DNA of 8,011 bases, taken from positions 1 through 8,011 of the forward strand of contig SKSA01000379.1 in the NCBI GenBank assembly GCA_007118195.1. The letters run 5' to 3'. Positions 4,331 to 8,011 of the stretch are shown here, piece by piece. This stretch comes from Anaerobacillus sp. (GTDB taxonomy: Bacteria > Bacillota > Bacilli > Bacillales > Anaerobacillaceae). The translations under genes were made by a program, and so were the position numbers. The notes beneath the pieces are model-generated. The model was not told where the DNA came from, did not search any database, and saw only the letters and a list, made by a program, of their open reading frames with translations. The number at the start of each line of letters is the position of its first letter. Position 1 is the first letter of the stretch.

Positions 4331-6799
4331 CTAAATTAACTCCGAAAGTTCTTCTTCTGAAACGAGGACGTTTCTTGGTTTTGAGCCCATCGCTTCTGAG
4401 ATTATTCCTCTGGCTTCCATCATGTCAATAAGGCGAGCAGCTCGATTGAAGCCGATCCTAAATCGGCGTTGTAAACTAGAGGAGGACGCCCCTCCTTGCT
4501 CAACAACATAATAACATGCTTCTTCAAAAAGATCGTCTTCTTGATCAACGATCTCATTCGCTCTAACAAGATTCTCTTTATCGAACAAATAATTAGGTTT
4601 ACGTTGTTCTTTTACTAACGCAATGACTCTATCAATTTCCTCGTCTGAAACAAAATTTCCTTGAACTCGAACTGGCTTAGATGCACCATTTTCAAACAGG
4701 AGCATATCTCCTTTTCCTAGTAATCGTTCTGCCCCACCTGAGTCAATAATGGTTCTTGAATCAGCTTGTGAAGAAACTGAAAAAGCAATTCGAGTTGGAA
4801 TATTCGCTTTAATTAAGCCTGTAATAACATCTACCGATGGTCTTTGTGTCGCAACGAGTAAGTGAATTCCGCACGCTCTAGCTTTTTGAGCAATACGACA
4901 AATCGATTCTTCGACATCTTGTGGTGATACCATCATTAAATCGGCTAACTCATCGATAACGATAACGATATATGGCATCGCCGGTGTTGGATCGTCATCT
5001 TTTTTCATCACTTCATTGTATCGTTTAATATCACGAACACCATTTTGAACGAACAATTCATAGCGGCGTTCCATTTCTTCAACTGCCCACTTTAAAGCGA
5101 CCGTCGCCTGTTTAGCATCTGTTATAACGGGAGTTATAAGATGCGGTATGTCATTGTACGGAGCAAGTTCAACCATTTTCGGATCGACTAGCATCAGCTT
5201 TACTTCATCAGGTGTCGCTTTAAACATAATACTTATTAAAATCGAATTTATGCATACACTTTTTCCTGATCCAGTCGACCCAGCAATTAAACCATGTGGC
5301 ATTTTTTGAATGTCCGTGATAATAGGTTTACCAGCAATATCTAATCCCATCGCAACTGTAAGTGGAGAAAGATTTTTTTGAAACTCACCGCTACGCAAAA
5401 TCTCTCTAATGACCACAGGTTCACTCACATCGTTTGGTACTTCGATACCAATTGCATTTCTCCCAGGAATCGGTGCTTCGATCCGAATATCTTTAGCCGC
5501 TAAACTTAACTTAATGTCATCTGTTAGACCAGTTACTTTACTCACTTTCACACCAGGTTCAGGCTGAATTTCAAAACGAGTAACTGATGGACCTTTCGTT
5601 ACACCGACAACTTTAGCATTTACATTAAAATTTGCTAGCGTCATTTCAAGAATCTCTCGTTTCTCATTTAACCAATGATGACTATCTTCTTGCTTTTTGG
5701 CTGGAATATTTAATAACTGCAATGTCGGAAATTGATAGTTTTTCTGTTGCTGTTCATGACTTTTTCTATGAGCAACCCGATCTTTTTGAAGCATTAGAAC
5801 ATTAAAAGGAACAACCGTTTTATCCGAAGACACTTTCCCTCGTTTACCCTCTTCAGTTTTTATATTATTCAAATTATGTGGTCGTTGTTCAAGCTTTTGA
5901 CTCGTTTCTTTTTCAAAATTTACATCTTCATTAAGTTTTTTCTCTTCTAAATTTGCAGTTGTTTCTAACTCGTCCTTTTGAATGGGAAATTTCTCTTCAT
6001 TAAATTTCTCTTCATTAAAATTGTCTTCGTCCTTACACAATAAAGGAACTTCCTCTTGAACTGATGCAGCGACTTCACATTCAAATGATTTTACTTCGTT
6101 ACAATCTTCTTTGAAGTCGAGTTGATTTATTTCATAACATTCTTCTTCCACATCAACTTGAATCACTTCATAATTATTTTCCTTCAACTCAATATGTTTT
6201 ATTTCATGGCTATCTTCTTCTAACTCGAATTTTCCTATGTCTGTTGAAACTTCTTTATTTTCACAATGTTCTATTTCTGTTGAAGTACTTTCAATTTCCA
6301 TTTTTTCATCGTTTTCTATCATGGATTGCTCTTTTTCATCACGATCATTTACCAACAAAGGTTGCTTTTTAAAAGCATAAACTGGTGATGGAATCTCTCG
6401 CGCTTTAAAATTAACACCTTGAAATTTTTTTCGCTCTTCACTTTTAACAGAAACCACTTTTGGTTGTTGTTCCGTTTGTAGTTGAGGGGTAAAAGAAACC
6501 GTTCTTTGTTTGTGATTTTGAAGTCTAGTTTCTGTTTTTCTCGTCATTTTTGGATTAGGTTCGTTTTTATGTATAGAGGTTGGTTTATTCAATCCTTTTT
6601 CTCTATCATCAGCAATGATCGGAAAACGAAACTTTCCTTGCTTAGGATATTGGTGAATCATTTTCGCCTCTGACTCATTATCGGTTTTAATTCGACCGTA
6701 ATACTGCTTTCGTTCATGACGAGTATGAATATGTTCATTTTCTTCTCCGAATAAAAACGAATGCAATTTTTTGTAACCTATTTTTAACTTCTTAAACAT
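4331..6799 (-). CDS. sftA: DNA translocase SftA (FtsK/SpoIIIE family)
   Basis: SftA (YtpS/YtpT of B. subtilis) is a soluble FtsK-type ATPase that acts at the division septum to move chromosomal DNA away before septum closure, alongside membrane-bound SpoIIIE. The 822-residue product has no transmembrane segment, which separates it from SpoIIIE. A basic N-terminus (MFKKLKIGYKKL) leads into a long acidic, low-complexity linker (about 100-340) with 12-residue repeats. The motor region starts near 370. It carries Walker A GSTGSGKS (507-514), Walker B IVIVIDELADL (611-621), and the conserved ATQRPSVDVITG segment (650-661). The C-terminal winged-helix gamma domain (about 755-822) should recognise polar DNA sequences. 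The ATG at 6799 has an AAAGGTGA site close upstream. It is shorter than the roughly 950-residue B. subtilis protein, the difference lying in the linker. In B. subtilis it adjoins murC, whereas here other genes intervene. The frame is intact. Confidence 0.95.
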   Translation of the reverse strand: MFKKLKIGYKKLHSFLFGEENEHIHTRHERKQYYGRIKTDNESEAKMIHQYPKQGKFRFPIIADDREKGLNKPTSIHKNEPNPKMTRKTETRLQNHKQRTVSFTPQLQTEQQPKVVSVKSEERKKFQGVNFKAREIPSPVYAFKKQPLLVNDRDEKEQSMIENDEKMEIESTSTEIEHCENKEVSTDIGKFELEEDSHEIKHIELKENNYEVIQVDVEEECYEINQLDFKEDCNEVKSFECEVAASVQEEVPLLCKDEDNFNEEKFNEEKFPIQKDELETTANLEEKKLNEDVNFEKETSQKLEQRPHNLNNIKTEEGKRGKVSSDKTVVPFNVLMLQKDRVAHRKSHEQQQKNYQFPTLQLLNIPAKKQEDSHHWLNEKREILEMTLANFNVNAKVVGVTKGPSVTRFEIQPEPGVKVSKVTGLTDDIKLSLAAKDIRIEAPIPGRNAIGIEVPNDVSEPVVIREILRSGEFQKNLSPLTVAMGLDIAGKPIITDIQKMPHGLIAGSTGSGKSVCINSILISIMFKATPDEVKLMLVDPKMVELAPYNDIPHLITPVITDAKQATVALKWAVEEMERRYELFVQNGVRDIKRYNEVMKKDDDPTPAMPYIVIVIDELADLMMVSPQDVEESICRIAQKARACGIHLLVATQRPSVDVITGLIKANIPTRIAFSVSSQADSRTIIDSGGAERLLGKGDMLLFENGASKPVRVQGNFVSDEEIDRVIALVKEQRKPNYLFDKENLVRANEIVDQEDDLFEEACYYVVEQGGASSSSLQRRFRIGFNRAARLIDMMEARGIISEAMGSKPRNVLVSEEELSELI
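6074..6238 (-). repeat. 12-residue tandem repeats in the SftA linker
   Basis: Residues 188-242 of SftA form four full copies and one partial copy of a 12-residue unit, beginning at 188, 200, 212, 224 and 236. The pattern is [IV]xx-hydrophobic-[ED]-hydrophobic-x-E-xxx-E. The copies have diverged, so this is an old internal duplication of a 36-bp unit. A younger perfect 5-residue duplication, FNEEK twice, lies at residues 261-270 (5990-6019). Confidence 0.75.
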
Positions 6800-6925
6800 G
6801 AAATCACCTTTTCTAAAATGTTGAATTTACGATGTAGATTTTTGAATTTGAGTTAATATACATGTTGTATTTTTCTTCATCTCATTCAAAACTTCAAGAC
6901 TGATATATACTAGTTTCATCATAAC

Positions 6926-6963
6926 GCAAAAAAGGAAAAAACCACTAGTTTTTTCTAGTGATT
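6926..6963 (-). terminator. Terminator upstream of sftA
   Basis: A 9-bp stem (6940-6948 with 6955-6963, core CACTAG/CTAGTG, one G-T pair) has a 6-nt loop. On the minus strand it is followed by TTTTTTCCTTTTTT, an excellent U tail. It lies about 130 bp before the sftA start and is the second terminator after the 67-residue gene. sftA must therefore have a promoter between here and 6800. I see no convincing one. Confidence 0.8.
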
Positions 6964-7049
6964 AATGGGAGATTGTGAAATTATACCTAATTTCGACATA
7001 TTAGAAAAGGGGGATTTGAAATATTTTCATATATCATCATCATAGAAAC

Positions 7050-7082
7050 AAAGTGTCAGGCAGAAAAGTTGGCTGACACTTT
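7050..7082 (-). terminator. Terminator of the 67-residue protein gene
   Basis: A perfect 10-bp stem, AAAGTGTCAG (7050-7059) with CTGACACTTT (7073-7082), and a 13-nt loop. It starts 8 bp past the stop codon at 7090. On the minus strand the tail is the T-rich end of the stem and TGTTTC. The plus-strand tail of TTTTT would also work, so the structure could be bidirectional. Confidence 0.8.
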
Positions 7083-7089
7083 TTAACAA

Positions 7090-7293
7090 TTACTCTTCTT
7101 CAAAATACTGTTGAAACTTTTCGTCTGCTTTTTCTTTATTTTCTTGAAAATATGGATTGTTTTCTGTAGCGTTTTTAGGGTCAAGATTTGTTTTTATGAC
7201 TAAAGAAGGGCTCCCGGTCGGTTCAGCAATCACTCGGTCATTAAGTTGGTCAAAATCAGGAATTTCTTTATTATTGGTTTTACTGTTAGGCAT
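7090..7293 (-). CDS. Small hydrophilic protein of unknown function
   Basis: A 67-residue hydrophilic protein with no membrane segment, signal peptide or cysteine. It begins MPNSKTNNKEIPDFDQ, has a short hydrophobic stretch (SPSLVIKTN), and ends in a charged, glutamate-rich tail (QQYFEEE). Two ATG codons are adjacent at 7291-7296. The site AAGGGGGTGA just upstream is nearly a perfect anti-16S match and is better spaced for the second ATG. Using the first adds one residue. A terminator follows immediately, so it is its own transcription unit or the end of one. I do not recognise the family. The very strong ribosome site and terminator make it a credible gene. Confidence 0.7.
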   Translation of the reverse strand: MPNSKTNNKEIPDFDQLNDRVIAEPTGSPSLVIKTNLDPKNATENNPYFQENKEKADEKFQQYFEEE

Positions 7294-7385
7294 CATTTCA
7301 CCCCCTTTTTTGTAGGGTGTGATTTCTTTTTTAAAAATATTTAATTAATTTCCATTTCTTTTTTCCACTTTTATCTTTAATTTAA

Positions 7386-7497
7386 TGAATTTCATAATTT
7401 AATGTTCTCGCCATTAAGTAACTATAGGTAGTTGCGTTAAACCGCTCGCAACTACCTATAGTTTGATATGGCTCAATTTAGGTAATTATGAAATTCA
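7386..7497. repeat. 112-bp nested palindrome
   Basis: Outer arms of 14 bp, TGAATTTCATAATT (7386-7399) and its exact complement (7484-7497), enclose a perfect 17-bp inner stem. The inner stem pairs AACTATAGGTAGTTGCG (7420-7436) with 7447-7463 around a 10-nt loop. Both stems share nearly the same centre. Neither strand has a U tail, so a simple terminator is unlikely. The right end takes in the stop codon of the interrupted gene at 7495-7782. It fits a small palindromic insertion or a structured RNA; the sequence does not decide. Confidence 0.8.
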
Positions 7498-7782
7498 CTC
7501 AATTAACTTCCATTTTTTCTTTTTCTCTTTTTTATTTTCATTTTCGTTATTTTCTTCACCCTTTTTCTCTTCATTATTTTCTTCGTTATTATTCTCTTCG
7601 TTATACTCTATATTTACTTGATTACCGAAAATAATTTCATATCCAATAATTATTTCGCCAGCATCAATTTTTGCATTTGCTTGATGGCCCTTATGAATTG
7701 AAGGCCCAAATTTAATAGAAGCTCAGTCAGCAACATGATTAATTTTTATATTTATATTAGGTGGAAAACGATATTTTTTCAC
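7495..7782 (-). pseudogene. Spore-protein-like reading frame interrupted by TGA
   Basis: From a GTG at 7780-7782 with a perfect AAAGGAGG site 7 nt upstream, the frame reads MKKYRFPPNINIKINHVAD, then meets TGA at 7723-7725 (codon 20). It continues open for 75 codons to a TGA at 7495-7497. The second part reads ASIKFGPSIHKGHQANAKI, then a glycine/isoleucine-rich stretch, then a low-complexity tail of Asn, Glu and Lys ending KKWKLIE. The segment before and after the stop is continuous in style and faintly recalls the GerPA/GerPF spore-germination family, but I am not certain. One base change would restore it, for example TCA (Ser) or TGG (Trp). No start codon with a ribosome site follows the TGA. 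It is either a recent pseudogene, a sequencing error, or a readthrough case. Confidence 0.6.
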
Positions 7783-7789
7783 CGCTATT

Positions 7790-7797
7790 CCTCCTTT
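7790..7797 (-). promoter_or_regulatory. Perfect ribosome binding site of the interrupted gene
   Basis: AAAGGAGG lies 7 nt before the GTG at 7782. Such an intact site in front of a frame that stops after 19 codons suggests that the interruption is recent or not real. Confidence 0.75.
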
Positions 7798-7905
7798 CTC
7801 CTATCAATATATGTTCTGGAGGACAAACCTAGTTTGGTTAATCATCACTATTAAACAAAAAATGTACCTCGTCTAACTATGTAGCTTTTTCATACAAAAC
7901 CCTCA

Positions 7906-7925
7906 TGACGGCATGCCTGCCGTCA
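7906..7925. terminator. GC-rich hairpin, possible terminator
   Basis: TGACGGCA (7906-7913) pairs with TGCCGTCA (7918-7925) around a 4-nt loop. On the minus strand it is followed by TGAGGGTTTTGTATG, a modest T tail starting 5 nt past the stem. It could end a minus-strand gene lying beyond the window, or be part of the palindromic region next to it. Confidence 0.45.
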
Positions 7926-7946
7926 CCATCTAGAATGTAAATGCTG

Positions 7947-8011
7947 GCCAAGTTCTCTCGCTTCGCTGTAAACTTCTAACGAATTTTAGAGGCTCGCTCG
8001 AAAAACTCGGC
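7947..8011. repeat. Interrupted palindrome cut by the window edge
   Basis: GCCAAGTT (7947-7954) and AACTCGGC (8004-8011) are complementary at 7 of 8 positions. Inside them CTTCTAA (7973-7979) pairs with TTAGAGG (7986-7992), with one G-T pair. CG-rich blocks such as TCTCGCTTCGC and GCTCGCTCG lie between the arms. The palindrome probably continues past the end. No coding region is seen here, and the composition differs from the AT-rich flanks. Confidence 0.4.

Noticed and set aside
6810..6930. Promoter of sftA
   Set aside because: TATATT and TTGAAT-like hexamers occur, but at wrong spacings (for example 23 bp). I could not support one.
7800..7845. Sigma-K-type promoter (CATATATTG) before the interrupted spore-like gene
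   Set aside because: The -10 match is partial and no -35 element stands at the right spacing. It is suggestive only because of the possible spore role.

Overview
The window looks like chromosomal DNA of a low-GC, endospore-forming Firmicute of the family Bacillaceae. The MurC and SftA (FtsK/SpoIIIE-family) proteins match the Bacillus pattern closely, ribosome binding sites are strong GGAGG types, and terminators are stem-loops with U tails. I cannot name the genus with confidence. An alkaliphilic or environmental relative of Bacillus is a guess. Every gene I support lies on the minus strand, so transcription runs from high to low coordinates.

Layout in transcription order, right to left. At 7783-8011 there is no gene, only palindromes, one cut by the window edge. 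At 7495-7782 lies a small spore-protein-like reading frame with a perfect ribosome binding site but an in-frame TGA at codon 20. Its stop codon sits in a 112-bp nested palindrome (7386-7497). A 67-residue hydrophilic protein of unknown function follows (7090-7293). Two terminators (7050-7082 and 6926-6963) separate it from sftA (4331-6799), a soluble DNA translocase that clears chromosomal DNA from the division septum. Between sftA and the next gene is a repeat-rich spacer: two GC-rich hairpins (4204-4268) and two arrays of 7-bp repeats in opposite polarity (3982-4079 and 4127-4182) around a small hairpin. Then come a 62-residue unknown protein (3546-3734), a short-type nicotinate phosphoribosyltransferase (2362-3459) with a promoter overlapped by a 32-bp inverted repeat, a four-helix membrane protein (1776-2141), and murC (45-1340). 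murC ends inside its own terminator. Beyond the terminator another heptad-repeat tract begins and runs off the left edge.

sftA and murC are close neighbours in Bacillus subtilis and both serve division and the cell wall. The NAD-salvage gene and two small unknown genes lie between them here, and separate promoters and terminators suggest mostly independent transcription units. No complete transposase, tRNA, rRNA or CRISPR array is visible. The unusual material is in the non-coding DNA: the inverted heptad arrays with adjoining hairpins, the possible operator at the nicotinate gene, and the nested palindrome beside the interrupted spore-like gene. None of it amounts to a demonstrable new multi-gene system.
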